DNA from: Teratosphaeria epicoccoides
Lineage: Eukaryota > Ascomycota > Dothideomycetes > Mycosphaerellales > Teratosphaeriaceae
DNA: 64,000 bases
Direction of reading: 5' to 3'
Assembly (NCBI GenBank): GCA_021401465.1
Contig: JADDMT010000025.1
Span: 186,001 to 250,000, forward strand
In this document: positions 1 through 10,443 of the stretch, piece after piece
How the letters are laid out: each line of letters opens with the position of its first letter
Numbering within the stretch: the stretch's first letter is position 1
The notes under the pieces: generated by a model
Databases searched by the model: none
Told to the model about the DNA's origin: nothing
Seen by the model: the letters and a program-made list of their open reading frames with translations, nothing else
Made by a program: the position numbers and the translations under genes

Positions 1-535
1 CGAGTGTTCCAGCAGCTCAGCCCGCTGCTTCGGCTTCAACGGCACAGCCTCCTTGATGAATTTGTCGAGATCGCTGCCAGCAGTCACCTGTGATCTCGCG
101 GGACCATTGCTCACTCCATGCAACAAGCCCATCAACCCACAGGCGTTACCGATCGTCTGCCTGTACCACACAACCTCTTCGCCCTCTCCACTGCCCTCGT
201 ACTCCTTCTTGTCGGCGTCCTCCTCGTGTCGGAACTTCTCGTATGTCTCCGAGACGGGAAACACCAGGAGTAGAGCGTGCGCGGGACGAGGAACGAACGC
301 GAGTAGATCGGGGTCGTCGATGCTGAAGACATCGTGGAAGGCAAGGGAAGGGCTGAGTCCGAGAGTATGCAGAAGGGAAGACATGACCTCCGGGTTATTC
401 TCTACATGTCGTGAGCGAACTGCGCCGCAAATCATGTAATCAAAACTCACCAAGAGGTATCCAGCGTTTCTTGTTTGACGCTGCTGACGCCACCGTGCTA
501 CCGTGCGCGTCTGCTGTGACTCGATCATTCGCCAT
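1..535 (-). CDS. YUH1: Ubiquitin C-terminal hydrolase, UCHL3/Yuh1 type (partial)
   Basis: This is a cysteine protease of peptidase family C12 that removes small adducts from the ubiquitin C-terminus. The gene reads leftward and runs off the left edge, so the C-terminal half with the catalytic His and Asp is missing. I place the ATG at 533-535, exon 1 at 451-535, a 49-nt intron at 402-450 (GTGAGT..TAG) and exon 2 from 401 to the edge. Splicing joins RWIPLE to NNPEVM, the start of the UCH domain. Later come VPRP, a hydrophobic LLLVFPVSE strand, and QTIGNACGLMGLLH with the catalytic Cys. The WIPLENNPEV start fits UCHL1/L3/Yuh1 rather than the proteasome-linked UCH37 type. A 20-residue polar N-terminus precedes the domain. 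The family is certain; the exact start is likely. Confidence 0.93.
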
Positions 536-1324
536 GATGATCGCCTCGGTTCGTGTTGTCTGCCGTATTCACCAGTCGTCGTCGCTTTTGAGGATGATCC
601 GATTGATGTTTGTTGTGCAGATGGTCCTTCGGTCAGCAGTCTCAACAATTACGTACGTGCAACGCTCATGATACAGCCCACGTTCACGTGTCAAACATAC
701 ACCATCCCATCCCGTCAATGACTCCTGTTCGGAATATTGTCCTGCTCATATACAACATCTCTGCTACCGCAAGATCGCTGTGCTGTTGAGAACAAAATGA
801 TTGCACGCGTACTGACAGTGCAATTACGCAATGTTGACAGCTCCTCAAGGGCTCAGATTCTAATACCAAGGGCCAATGACTCAGTGGCTGCCTTTCAAGC
901 AGGAACCGAGCACCGCATAGTCGAGCCCGGGAAAGGAAAAATACGATAAGCTTCGTGCCCACCTCCATATATTCCACCACCATGCCATCTTAGGAAGGTG
1001 TGCTTGCTGAACTGCCATTCACCTTCAAGGCCGTCCAATCCTGTCCGTCTCATTGATTCCGCGGCCCATACATATGACAGGGTTCCGTGCCCGAGTTCCA
1101 CTTAAATGGCGACTGGCCTGAGTCTCCGCTATACGAATGATAACGATGGATGACGATGGAGGGGCATGAGCACGATCTAATGTAACGCTGCATATCGTCG
1201 GCCTGCTTGGGCAGGTGGGTGTCAGAACTCAGGACTGAGTAAGGTGTGAGCACAGCTCCCTACATATCTGGGCTCCTCTGAGGATCTTCCCTCTCTCACC
1301 TCACGTACTTCTCAGCGCTCGATT
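536..1324. other. Intergenic, divergent 5' region of UCH and carboxypeptidase
   Basis: No convincing coding sequence lies here. The two flanking genes are transcribed away from each other, so the stretch must hold both promoters. The only motif I would point to is a CCAAT box that runs into TGACTCA at 873-883. Confidence 0.6.
873..883. promoter_or_regulatory. CCAAT box overlapping a TGACTCA (Gcn4/Cpc1 or AP-1 type) site
   Basis: The sequence CCAATGACTCA combines a CCAAT pentamer with the palindromic heptamer bound by Gcn4/CpcA and Yap1-like bZIP factors. It sits in the shared upstream region of the deubiquitinase and the carboxypeptidase. Regulation is inferred from the motif and position only; a match this short can occur by chance. 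Confidence 0.3.
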
Positions 1325-3107
1325 ATGCATCTCTCCCATCTTTTCGTAGGTCTACTGGGTCTCACCAGCGTCACAGCTGTTCGGAGTCCTCATAGAAGAG
1401 CTCCCGTGAAGCCGAAGAGGTCTTTGCCAACTCAACATGAGCCTCGCCATGCTCACAAAGGCAGCAATTCCACGTTCCTGAACCCCAAGTCTGCGAGTGT
1501 GTGGATATCACGACGATCATTTCGAGAGGCACTGCTGATGCATCTGCCACAGAATTTGCAGTAAATGGTTCCGGCATTCCGGAAGTAGACTTTGATATTG
1601 GTGAATCCTACGCCGGCCGACTCTCCATCAATAGCAACGCAAGCAACGAGAATGCTCTATTCTTCTGGTTCTTCCCATCGGAGAATCCTGCCGCGAAGAA
1701 CGAGGTCACGATCTGGTTGAATGGCGGTCCTGGATGCTCTTCACTGGATGGTCTCCTGCAGGAGAATGGACCTTTCTTATGGCAATCTGGCACCTACCGC
1801 CCTGTCAAGAACCCCTACAGCTGGACCAACTTGACGAACATGGTATATGTCGATCAACCGATCGGCACTGGTCTTTCGTCCTTTGTACCCGGCGCACCTG
1901 GAAACATCACCAATGAACAGGAAGTCGCGGACGAATTCAAAGGTTAGTGCTGATGATCCGAGGATGTGTTGATATCAAAGCTGTTTACTGACCTCGGTTG
2001 ATCGCTCTTGTAGGCTTCTGGAAGAACTTCATTGACACCTTCGACCTGCATGATGCGAGTGTCTACATTACTGGAGAGAGCTATGCCGGCCAATACATTC
2101 CATACCTGGCGTACTACTTTTTGGAGACCAACGATACGGAATACTACAATGTCAAAGGAATCCAGATCAACGATCCCAGTATAAACGAGGACGATGTGCT
2201 CCTCGAGGCACCAGCTGCATGGTACTTGCAGAGTTTTCAGAACATCTTCAACCTGAACTCCTCCACTTACGATGATATCATAACCCGGGCCACAAATTGC
2301 GGCTATATCGACTTCATGGAGAAAGCCCTCACCTTCCCTCCGACCGGCAAGCTCAGCAACGCACCAAACTCCAGTCTACCCGGCTGCGATGTCTGGGACG
2401 ACATCTTGGCCGCGGCGGTCTACATCAACCCCTGCTTTAATATCTATCACATCATCGACTACTGCCCTTACCTATGGGACGAGCTCGGGTTCCCCAGTCT
2501 TGGGGCGGGGCCAAATAACTACTTCAATCGCTCAGACGTCCAGAAAGCCCTCAACGTCCCGCCGACAGACTACAGCGTCTGCGGCGATGAAACGCTTGGT
2601 CTGCTCGATCCGGGTGACATGAGTCCGCCGTCGTCGTTCTACGCCATTCCTGCCGTGATCGAGAAGACCAATAACGTCATTATTGGCCATGGCAATCTGG
2701 ACTTCCTGCTCCAGGCCAATGGCAGCTTGGCGACGATTCAGAACATGACTTGGAATGGCAAGCAAGGCTTCCAGTCGAAACCAAAGGACAATTTCTTTGT
2801 GCCATATCACCCAGGTCTGGCCGAGATCTTGTATGATATCGAGTATCAACCCATCCCAGGCCCAATTGTTAGTCAGATCGCAGGCGCAGGGTATCTTGGG
2901 ACCACGCATACGGAGCGCGGATTGACCTTCGTCACCGTCAACCACGCCGGGCACGAGATCCCGCAGTATGTACCGGGTGCGGCGTACAGACAGTTGGAGT
3001 TCCTGCTTGGACGGATTCCGAGTCTCACGACCATGGGAGATTTCACGACGCAGAGTGGGAATTTCACGGGAACTACTCCGCCTTCGAAGTGGAAAGCTGA
3101 GGTGTAG
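1325..3107 (+). CDS. Secreted serine carboxypeptidase (peptidase family S10)
   Basis: This is a secreted acid carboxypeptidase that removes C-terminal residues from peptides. Exons are 1325-1496, 1553-1942 and 2014-3107 (551 aa); both introns (56 and 71 nt) have GT..AG ends and keep the frame, the first joining SAK to FAVNG. A hydrophobic signal peptide (about residues 1-18) is followed by a basic segment that may be a propeptide. Family motifs in order are NGGPGCSSLDG, the nucleophile in GESYAGQYIPY, the catalytic Asp in GNLDFLLQ and the catalytic His in NHAGHEIPQY. Length is normal for S10. There is no C-terminal membrane helix, which argues against Kex1 and for a vacuolar or extracellular enzyme. 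Many N-x-S/T sites fit passage through the secretory pathway. Precise substrate preference cannot be read from the sequence. Confidence 0.95.
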
Positions 3108-4321
3108 CGGTTGAAGATTTGGCTATCTAGGAGGATTCGTGATGGAAGAGTTTGATGACGCAAATCGACAGTTACGGTAACAGTCAGGCTCATACTAGCT
3201 AAGCAGGCCTGTCGCAAATCTCAACGTGCAGTAGATGATCTGATGTTCGGCCCGGACTAGGCTGTTTCCATGACTGGTATTCGAGACAGCTGATCACCGT
3301 ATGATCTCAGGCAGACGCTGGTATGTCTAAGCATCTCGTTGTCGCTGGCCACTCCCTGGCCAGGGCTGTGGGACTTGTTGCTGTTGAAGGCTGTGTCAGC
3401 ACGCGTCATCTCCTCTGAAGGCAAGGAAAGCGACCTCGCAGCACGGCAGCTAGAGATTTCCGTGTGGCAAGACGTCGAGCCGTATGACAGCCGTTTTGGA
3501 CTCAAAAGGAGGTGACGTATCTGGGTGAACAGGATGCAATGCGGACTTGTTAGGCAGACTCCGGGTCTTCGTTAAGGAGGGGCCAAGATCCGCGCGCATT
3601 TGGCACCACAAGAATGCAGAATCTAGGGCCGAAGAGCCCTCATGCTCAAAGAAGGCCCTGTTCGCAGAGACACGCTTGTGCCTCGCTCTCTGCTCACAGA
3701 TTCTTTCTCTTTCGCTCACGAGAAGAAAGGAAGTCTGCCTGCTACCGCTCGCCGCGGGGGAAGTCGTATGCAAAGCGTCGAGGCCACTTGGACGAGTCAG
3801 CCACTCGCCGCGAGGGTAGTGGTCTGATGGTGATCCGGGAATGTCCCTAACGAAACCCGGGATTCTCCGTAACAAGTCCGCAGTAGGCCTTGGACGCAAA
3901 CTGCGTCCCAACCTCCACTGCCACCAGCATCGTTGGCACAATTGGCTACCAATGATTTGATCGACGCCTGGGCCATGGACACTCGCCGACTTGCGCCGCT
4001 CTGTTCGCTGGCCATGCGACGGTTACCTCGCACCCTGCGTTGTCATCCATTCGCTGGCTTTACGGCCCTCCGTCGACCGTCGATCCATGGAGTCGCTGCA
4101 GGCGTTCGACGCTGTAAGCTGCGCATAGACGAGGTCCGTACATCGAGAAGAGTGAAAACATCCCACGACAGGAGCATGATGGATCTGGCTGTCTTGCTTG
4201 GGGCTTGCAACGATCCACAGAAACATGTACCAGATGCCAAGTCGGCGGAATTCGGAAGACGATGATGTGCACAAGGCGAGACGAGTAAATACTGCCCACC
4301 ACAGAATCACCACGGCGCTGG

Positions 4322-4353
4322 CATCTCATAGTGACTTTGTCAACTATGAGATG
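4322..4353. repeat. Inverted repeat forming a 14-bp hairpin
   Basis: CATCTCATAGTGAC is followed by a TTT loop and then its reverse complement, with a single bulged A (GTCA-A-CTATGAGATG). It lies about 360 nt beyond the stop of the SUN gene on that gene's transcribed side. It could be a 3' end structure or a decayed mobile-element end. No adjacent duplication was seen. Confidence 0.6.
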
Positions 4354-4394
4354 GTGTACTTGAGGGTAGGGTCAGCAGATTGTATGTACACTCA

Positions 4395-4515
4395 GCGAGA
4401 TGAAGGGCAACGAGGTGGGAGTAAGGTCAACGAGTTGAGAGGAAGGTCAACGAATGTTTCAAGAGGCCAGCGAGCTTACGCTCAGCGAGTTGTTGACAAG
4501 GTCAACGACTTCAGA
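4395..4515. repeat. Irregular short repeat, GGTCAACGA-like
   Basis: GGTCAACGA occurs three times and GGCAACGA once within about 120 bp, interspersed with CAGCGAG variants. Spacing is uneven (about 25-60 nt), so it is a degenerate short-motif cluster rather than a clean tandem array. It is non-coding as far as I can tell. Confidence 0.5.
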
Positions 4516-4708
4516 GTGATTGAGTCTCATGGTCAAGTGAAACACATAACACAAGCATGAGCGCATTCAGAATCACCTAAAGGAGAAAGTGGGGTCTATG
4601 AGATCTCTGAAATCAGCAAATGTCACATGTCTGCTGTGCTGGCTGATGGGTATCTGCTGTCTGAAGTTGCCCAATTCCACCAACGCCTCGCTAAACCTCA
4701 CAATGAGT

Positions 4709-6679
4709 CTAGGATGAAGCCTCCACCGGCGCACCATGCAGCCTCACACGGTAAATACACGTGTGGTCCGCACCCCAGTTGCTCAATACCCGAATGATCA
4801 TCCCAGAGACGCCGAAGTTCACATAGTCTAGCTGAAACTTCTGCACCCAGTTATGGCCATGTATATCATACTCGCCACGCCCAAGACACACATGCTTCTC
4901 AGTCGGCGGAGATGTCACACAACTATTGCCCTCATGCTGAATACCAGCCGCCTCACCCCAGATTTCCACCTCACGCGGCGCAGCAGCAATATCATCCGTC
5001 TCTGTGTGGCGTATGTGCTCCAAGAACACATCCTGTGGAACGACTGGCCTTCGTAGGCGAATCGCAAGCTGCAAATAGCCACTAGTGCTGTTGGCGCCAC
5101 ACCAACAGTCGCCAGCCTCCTCCCACTTGGAAAGAGCCGTGACCGGGGGATTGGGTTTACGAGTGGAGAGCCAAGCGTACCAGGGCACTGGCAAGGCGTA
5201 CGTCGGAGAAGTGAGACGTTTGACGATCTGTGCTCCAGCATTGTAGGCGAACCAGTTGCGCTGGCCAAAGTACTCCCTCTGGTTGGCAAAGGAGACGGAT
5301 TTGATGTAAGCCTCTTTCTCGCGCTGTGTTGCTGTTGAGCCACGGAAGTCCTCCAGCTGTAGCTCCACTTCCTGCTTCACTATCTCCTTCATTTTGGCGG
5401 TGAGACCAGCCTCCCACTGCGTGAATCCTGCTTCCAATTGGTCTATTACCATCTCGCGTGAGATGATTTGCACTTGCTCCTGAAGCTTGCGATATACAGC
5501 AGAGTCGGTGCTGCCGGCAAGAAGTGCTTCAACTTGAGCTCTGTTCGTTTCGAGGAAAGCCTGATAGAGCATCGAGTTCGGACTCTTCAACTCCGCCGCC
5601 AGAGCCTGCAAGAAATGCCGCGGGAGCTCATATTCGCCGTTTTCGTCTTTGGTGACCACAACGAGACTGGGCAGGATCTGCTGCTTGAAAGCCTCAAGTT
5701 GCCCGTCCATGTTGAAAACGCGCTCAGCATGATCGGCGACCATCTCAGCAAGATTAACAGTCTGCTTGCTGTTTTCGACAAGTCCCTCTCCGACTTCGGT
5801 CAAATTCTCCCAGAGATCTGCGACATTCGCGAAGATGAGGCCCTGATACATCACAGCATTCAGGACCGGGTCTGTGGTGTTGTGGTGATCGTAGAATTCT
5901 TGCCACATTGTAGTCATACGTGCAATCCCGTCGGGACGCGAAGCCCAAGGGATGTTGATGCTTGGGAAGAAAAGGATGGCGACGTATCCGATGTACGCGA
6001 TTGACCCGAGGACGCCAACACCTGTGGAGACGGCGACGAGAGTAAGGAACGCCCACCAAAAAAGCACGGTGGCCCTCGCAGCCCTGCTTGTAGCTTGCAA
6101 CAAGACCAGTGGTGTCCAGCGTTGCAAAGTGAGAAGGAAGGTCTCGAGCCAACTCGGCTCATACTCAGCCCTTTCCGGGTTGAGCCTGCTGTTCGACGAC
6201 TGTGGCGCGATCTGCTGCTTCTGGCCAATTTGACCGTAATCGGCTTCACTCTCGATAGAGGTTGGTTGCACACCACTGGGACTACCATGCGGAGGAATGA
6301 TCAGTGGCTTGGCGGCAACACCAGTAGGCCTGCCGGCAGGTCCAGCGAAAGTTCCGCGTCCAGTCATGCGGGCGGTATTGTATCTGTAGTTCTGAATAGC
6401 AAGGCCGCTGCGGTCGGTAACATCGTCCGCTGGCTCCTCTTCGATAGTTGGCTCTGTGTGATTTTCTCCTTTCGGACGGCGGCGGCGCGACGGTGTCTTA
6501 CTGCGTGCTGTGTCATCGAACGCTGCTGTCAAAGTTTGTCGCTCAGCTGCGACTTGTGTGCGCAAATTGGCCCTGCCAGGTGCGCCGTACGCGGTGCTGG
6601 AGCCCACGGAAACAGTTGGAACTGCGGCGGGTGTCTGCGACCGTGAGCGTGTGATGCGGCCACGGGGAGTCTGCGCCAT
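4709..6679 (-). CDS. SUN-domain inner nuclear membrane protein (Sad1/UNC-84 family)
   Basis: SUN proteins span the inner nuclear membrane and bind KASH proteins in the lumen, linking chromatin or spindle pole bodies to the cytoskeleton. The gene is a single 656-aa frame starting at ATG 6677-6679. The nucleoplasmic N-terminus (about 1-185) is basic and low in complexity. One or two hydrophobic segments lie at about 203-238. A helical, partly coiled lumenal region follows (about 270-440). The C-terminal SUN domain starts near NWFAYNAGA..LTSPTY (about 475) and ends with IRVLSNWG and TCIYRVRLHG. The order (N-terminal membrane anchor, coiled coil, C-terminal SUN) is that of classical Sad1-type rather than mid-SUN proteins. 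The intronless structure is unusual among its neighbours but not suspicious. Confidence 0.9.
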   Translation of the reverse strand: MAQTPRGRITRSRSQTPAAVPTVSVGSSTAYGAPGRANLRTQVAAERQTLTAAFDDTARSKTPSRRRRPKGENHTEPTIEEEPADDVTDRSGLAIQNYRYNTARMTGRGTFAGPAGRPTGVAAKPLIIPPHGSPSGVQPTSIESEADYGQIGQKQQIAPQSSNSRLNPERAEYEPSWLETFLLTLQRWTPLVLLQATSRAARATVLFWWAFLTLVAVSTGVGVLGSIAYIGYVAILFFPSINIPWASRPDGIARMTTMWQEFYDHHNTTDPVLNAVMYQGLIFANVADLWENLTEVGEGLVENSKQTVNLAEMVADHAERVFNMDGQLEAFKQQILPSLVVVTKDENGEYELPRHFLQALAAELKSPNSMLYQAFLETNRAQVEALLAGSTDSAVYRKLQEQVQIISREMVIDQLEAGFTQWEAGLTAKMKEIVKQEVELQLEDFRGSTATQREKEAYIKSVSFANQREYFGQRNWFAYNAGAQIVKRLTSPTYALPVPWYAWLSTRKPNPPVTALSKWEEAGDCWCGANSTSGYLQLAIRLRRPVVPQDVFLEHIRHTETDDIAAAPREVEIWGEAAGIQHEGNSCVTSPPTEKHVCLGRGEYDIHGHNWVQKFQLDYVNFGVSGMIIRVLSNWGADHTCIYRVRLHGAPVEASS

Positions 6680-7005
6680 GGCTGACGAAGTCGTGTCGAT
6701 GGCGGTGGTGTCAAAGAAGGAAGTGCGAAAGAAACTTGATGTTTATATTTCACATTCCGGCGCGGGGCCAATGGCTGGCGCGAGTAGCACGGCAGGGCTT
6801 CGGGCCGCACCTTATTGAAACCAAGCTTTGAACTCCACGTGGCGGGGGCAGTGTTGATGGTTGTTTTGAGGACGTCGCGAAAGTTTATAGAAACTGGAAA
6901 GCGTTTAGGTTATGACGCGCGGCGGCCCCTTGAACGATTCGTGGTGGCTGGCGCCTGAGACCGTCGTGATGTCGTTGACCCCTTGATAAGGGCGTTGATG
7001 GCTGT
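6680..7005. other. 5' flank of the SUN gene
   Basis: This 326-bp stretch holds the promoter side of the SUN gene, with a CCAAT box on the + strand near 6768. No gene is supported. It grades into the repeat array that starts near 7006. Confidence 0.5.
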
Positions 7006-7310
7006 TGACAGCCTTAATTGCCAGTGATGGTGTTGATAGTGTTGACGGCTTCGTTGATGGTATTGATGTTGTCGATGGTGTCGATGGTGTTGACGGCTCC
7101 ATTGATGATATCAATGGTATTAACAATACTGATGGTATTGATGGTATGGATAGTGTCGATGCTGTCGATGCTGTCGATGCTGTCGATGCTGTCGATGCTG
7201 TCGATGCTGTCGATGCTGTCGATGCTGTCGATGCTGTCGATGCTGTCGATGCTGTCGATGCTGTCAACTGCGTGATAGCGTTTACCGATCGACTGACAGC
7301 GTTAATTGCC
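7006..7310. repeat. 9-bp minisatellite (GATGCTGTC)n with degenerate flank
   Basis: From about 7157 to 7265 the unit GATGCTGTC is repeated about twelve times without visible change. To its left, from about 7024, lie degenerate relatives (GATGGTGTT, GATGGTATT, GATAGTGTC) with the same GAT-phase. The array is flanked by near-identical sequences, TGACAGCCTTAATTGCC near 7006 and TGACAGCGTTAATTGCC near 7291. Because the unit is three codons long and stop-free, long frames stay open on both strands (VDA, MLS and STA repeats). No ATG-initiated gene with a non-repeat domain surrounds it, so I treat it as a non-coding minisatellite. Confidence 0.85.
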
Positions 7311-8672
7311 TGAATAACAGCGTGGACTGCCTTCATCATAGCGTGAACTGCTCCAAGGCATCAACCATTCGACGCCACTGACTGATTGCGCGAATCTGCT
7401 CGGGTGCATCGAAGTCCCATGCCTCCATGACATCTGGGTGACTGGTACATCCCAACATTGGCTTTCACGGCGACAAAAAGCGAGGAGCAAGTGGTGACCG
7501 CCTGTGCATACCATCATCTTGCGCCCACTCTTGCTCCTCGATCCAGTCGCACGCACAAGACCTCATATAACCTCACACTTCTCTCTTCGTACCCACGCGC
7601 AAGCCTTCAAACAGCTCACACCCCATCCGATCTAAAAGCCCACCACCCTCCTCCCAAATATCCGACCGTTAACGAAGTCCCACCCCCGAAACATGAGCCC
7701 CCACCAACCACCGCCCAAACAGAAAGAAACCCAAACACCCAGCTTTCACTGTTCTGTGAATAGATAGGATGCCACCATTTGCATTCGCGTGCAGAAACAG
7801 ACATGAATATCCAATCATCGTATAAGCAACCACATTGACACTGCGGTGGGCCAAGCTATGGAACTATTTGCTGATTGCACCGACAGAGCGTTTGCTCGAT
7901 GCCGATGTCAGCCGGCACCTCAAAATATGTATATACACTACTTCGAAGTCGTGAACGGGCTCGACGAATTGCCGATTCGGTGGATGGTCTGCGGGCTCGT
8001 CGAGTGTGAAGTGGGAAGGTGTGAGAATGCGTGGGAGGTAGACGTCGAGTGGAGGACGCTGAGGCATTATAAATGCCTGCGCTGTAACAATTGGACGTAC
8101 TGCTGAGATGTGGACTTGCACTTACGCAGTGTTGCTTCCCTACGGCAACTGAGCGCCTTCGACCACTTCTTCTGTGGTGGATCAGGACAATGTACCAGGA
8201 GGCGGGGCTGCAACCTAACCCTAGTCTCAACACGGCCAGCATCACATTCCCGGAGTTTTGCTTGGACCGGGTAACGCAACGAGTCGGGGCACAGTGTCGA
8301 ACGTCGCGTGACGGTCTCGGCGTGCGAAGCTGCAGTCGTCCAGGAGTCCCTATTGGGCTGCTGCTCTAAATGTAAATTCGAGGATATACATACGGCTGAC
8401 GCCTATATACCATGCTCCCGATATGCAATGCCTTTCCATCTGACGACACTTGAGACGCCTTCGACTGGTCGCTCAATGGGTATCCAAGCTTTCTCTATCA
8501 TACCTGCTGCTGCTGTACGTACGCCGCTCTAGGCTGCTCGGAAAGTTCCGGATCGACTCAACACGGAACGGTGGATGGGTCTGCAATTCCAAAGACAACG
8601 TGCCTGCCCCGCCGCTCGGGCTCTCGGTGGGTCGAGATTCCGAGGCACACGGCGGATGCGATGACCACCCGC
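7311..8672. other. Intergenic, no supported gene
   Basis: Several frames of 60-130 codons exist on both strands (for example 7846-8106 plus and 7856-8245 minus), but none has a recognisable domain, signal peptide or matching splice sites. Nothing else stands out. Confidence 0.55.
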
Positions 8673-9884
8673 TTACTTGCGTAGCTTCTCGAGGAACTCC
8701 TTCGGCGGATCCTGGCGGTAGCCCTGCGGGTTGTTCTCAGTCCATCGCCACAGGTCCTGCCAATCAGTCAGCAGCAGTACACCTCGTCAAAAACACACCG
8801 CATACCTCGCAAGCCTCTTCCAGCGTGTGCTCAGCTTTCCAGCCAAGCTCAGTATTGGCGCGCTTCGGGTTAGCAGTCAGGTCCAACACATCACCAGCTC
8901 TGCGACCGACAACCTCATACCGCAACGTGCGTCCAACAGCCCTGGAGAAAGCGTTGATCATGTCGTACACCGTGCTGCCCTTTCCAGTACCCAGATTCCA
9001 AGCCCGCACGCCCGGGTGCTTCGACCGCAAGTGGTCCAGAGCGACGGTGTGTCCTCGTGCGAGGTCCAGAATGTGAATATAGTCGCGAATGGCAGTGCCG
9101 TCTTTTGACTTGTAGTCATCACCGAACACCAACAGCTTCTCCCTTTTGCCGACAGCAACCTGCGCTAGCAATGGTAAAAGGTTGTACGGCACGCCCTGTG
9201 GGTCCTCGCCCATGATGCCACTGGGGTGGCTACCTGCCGGGTTGAAGTACCTCAATAAGGCGGCGTTGAACTCGTCGCCTTTGCCACCATTCTTCTGGGC
9301 CCTCGTTCTTTCCGAGTTGATGTAGTCCGTGATCATCGTCTCGACGGTGAATTTCGTGTTACCGTAAGGGTTCGTGGGGCCGAGTGGGCATTCCTCGGGA
9401 ATGGGAATCATGTTCGGAAAGCGAGTTGCATCTCCGTAGACCGTGGCAGAAGAAGAGAAGACGATATTGGTGACTTTGTGCTTCTGCATGGAGCGCAGGA
9501 GACTGAGAGTGCCGCCGACATTGACTCGGTAGTATTCCAGAGGGATCTCGCCAGACTCACCAACAGCCTGTCTGCGTCAGCCATGACGCCGCAATACAAT
9601 ACCACAAGTGTACTTCCTACCTTCAGTGCAGCAAAATGGATCACATTGTCAATATCCGGGTGCTTGTCGAACACCTCATCCAACTCCTTCTCGTCCGTGA
9701 TATCGACCTTGTAGTACTCCGGCTTCTTCCCGCAGATCAACTCTATGCGATTGATGACTTCGGGACTTGAGTTGTAAAGGCTGTCGACAATGACAACCTT
9801 GTAGTCCGCCTCGAGAAGCGCCAGCGCCGTGAAGGAGCCGATGTATCCAGTGCCGCCGGTCACCAGAACCGCTCCGACGACCAT
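8673..9884 (-). CDS. galE: UDP-glucose 4-epimerase
   Basis: This NAD-dependent short-chain dehydrogenase interconverts UDP-galactose and UDP-glucose in the Leloir pathway and supplies UDP-galactose for glycans. Exons on the minus strand are 9621-9884, 8806-9567 and 8673-8756 (369 aa), with introns of 53 and 49 nt. Splicing gives HFAALK-AVGESG and LEEACE-DLWRW. Visible motifs are the dinucleotide site TGGTGYIG, the catalytic Ser/Thr region SSSATVYG, the Y-x3-K motif in NPYGNTK, and RYFNPAGSHPSG. The C-terminus WRWTENNPQGY is typical. One oddity is GYIGSFTAL, where most epimerases have GSHT. There is no mutarotase domain, so it is the monofunctional form, unlike yeast Gal10. It faces away from VPS15. 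Confidence 0.95.
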
Positions 9885-10443
9885 CTTGTTTGCTTTAGTG
9901 TGAGAAGTGGGCTGCTTGGGAAATGCCGACTTTACGTGAACTTGCGACTTGTCCTGTGTGTCGAGATCGCGTATGTTTCTGATCTATTTGCAACTTACTG
10001 CGCCCAGGATGATTGTTACTAGAATATCTGGGACGGCGTTGAAGTAAAGTGGAGGGTTTATTGTGTTTGTTACCAGGTACTCTGTGCTACTACGAGGTAC
10101 TGGTTGTCCAAACCCCAATGATTTTGTTGACCCCTCGGCGTACGTCAGACGAATACGTGGGGGTCAATATGTATAGGGCTGAAATTTGCATGACTATACT
10201 GTATAATAACATTCTCGCACATCCGAATGGTCAGAGACGCTTCACCCCGTCCTCTCTTCCAGAGCTGTCTACATACGCCGTACCTCATGAAACTCGACGT
10301 TCTTGGTGCTGTCAATATCAAGCTTTTCTGCGGCGCCGGAAACCCTCATTATGGACTGCGGCATGGTGAGAAAACCAAGCCTAAGCCTACCAATCGAGGC
10401 AGGCTCCGAGCACCAGACACGTCGATCATCAATGCCCACAACT
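9885..10443. other. Intergenic between galE start and VPS15 stop
   Basis: This 559-bp stretch holds the galE promoter side and the VPS15 3' side (both minus-strand genes). No gene or repeat was recognised. Confidence 0.5.

Larger units (their letters stand above)
3108..4708. other. Intergenic, convergent 3' ends
   Basis: The carboxypeptidase and the SUN gene end toward this 1.6-kb stretch. Open frames around 3450-3940 and 3930-4560 have no start context, motifs or introns that convince me. The distal part holds a strong hairpin (4322-4353) and an irregular GGTCAACGA-type repeat (about 4395-4515), listed separately. Confidence 0.6.

Noticed and set aside
3450..3941. 163-codon minus-strand frame after the carboxypeptidase
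   Set aside because: Arg/Ser-rich text without domain, signal peptide or matching splice sites.
7005..7313. VDA-repeat protein (or MLS/STA repeats in other frames)
   Set aside because: The open frames are a by-product of a stop-free 9-bp repeat; no ATG and no non-repeat coding part.
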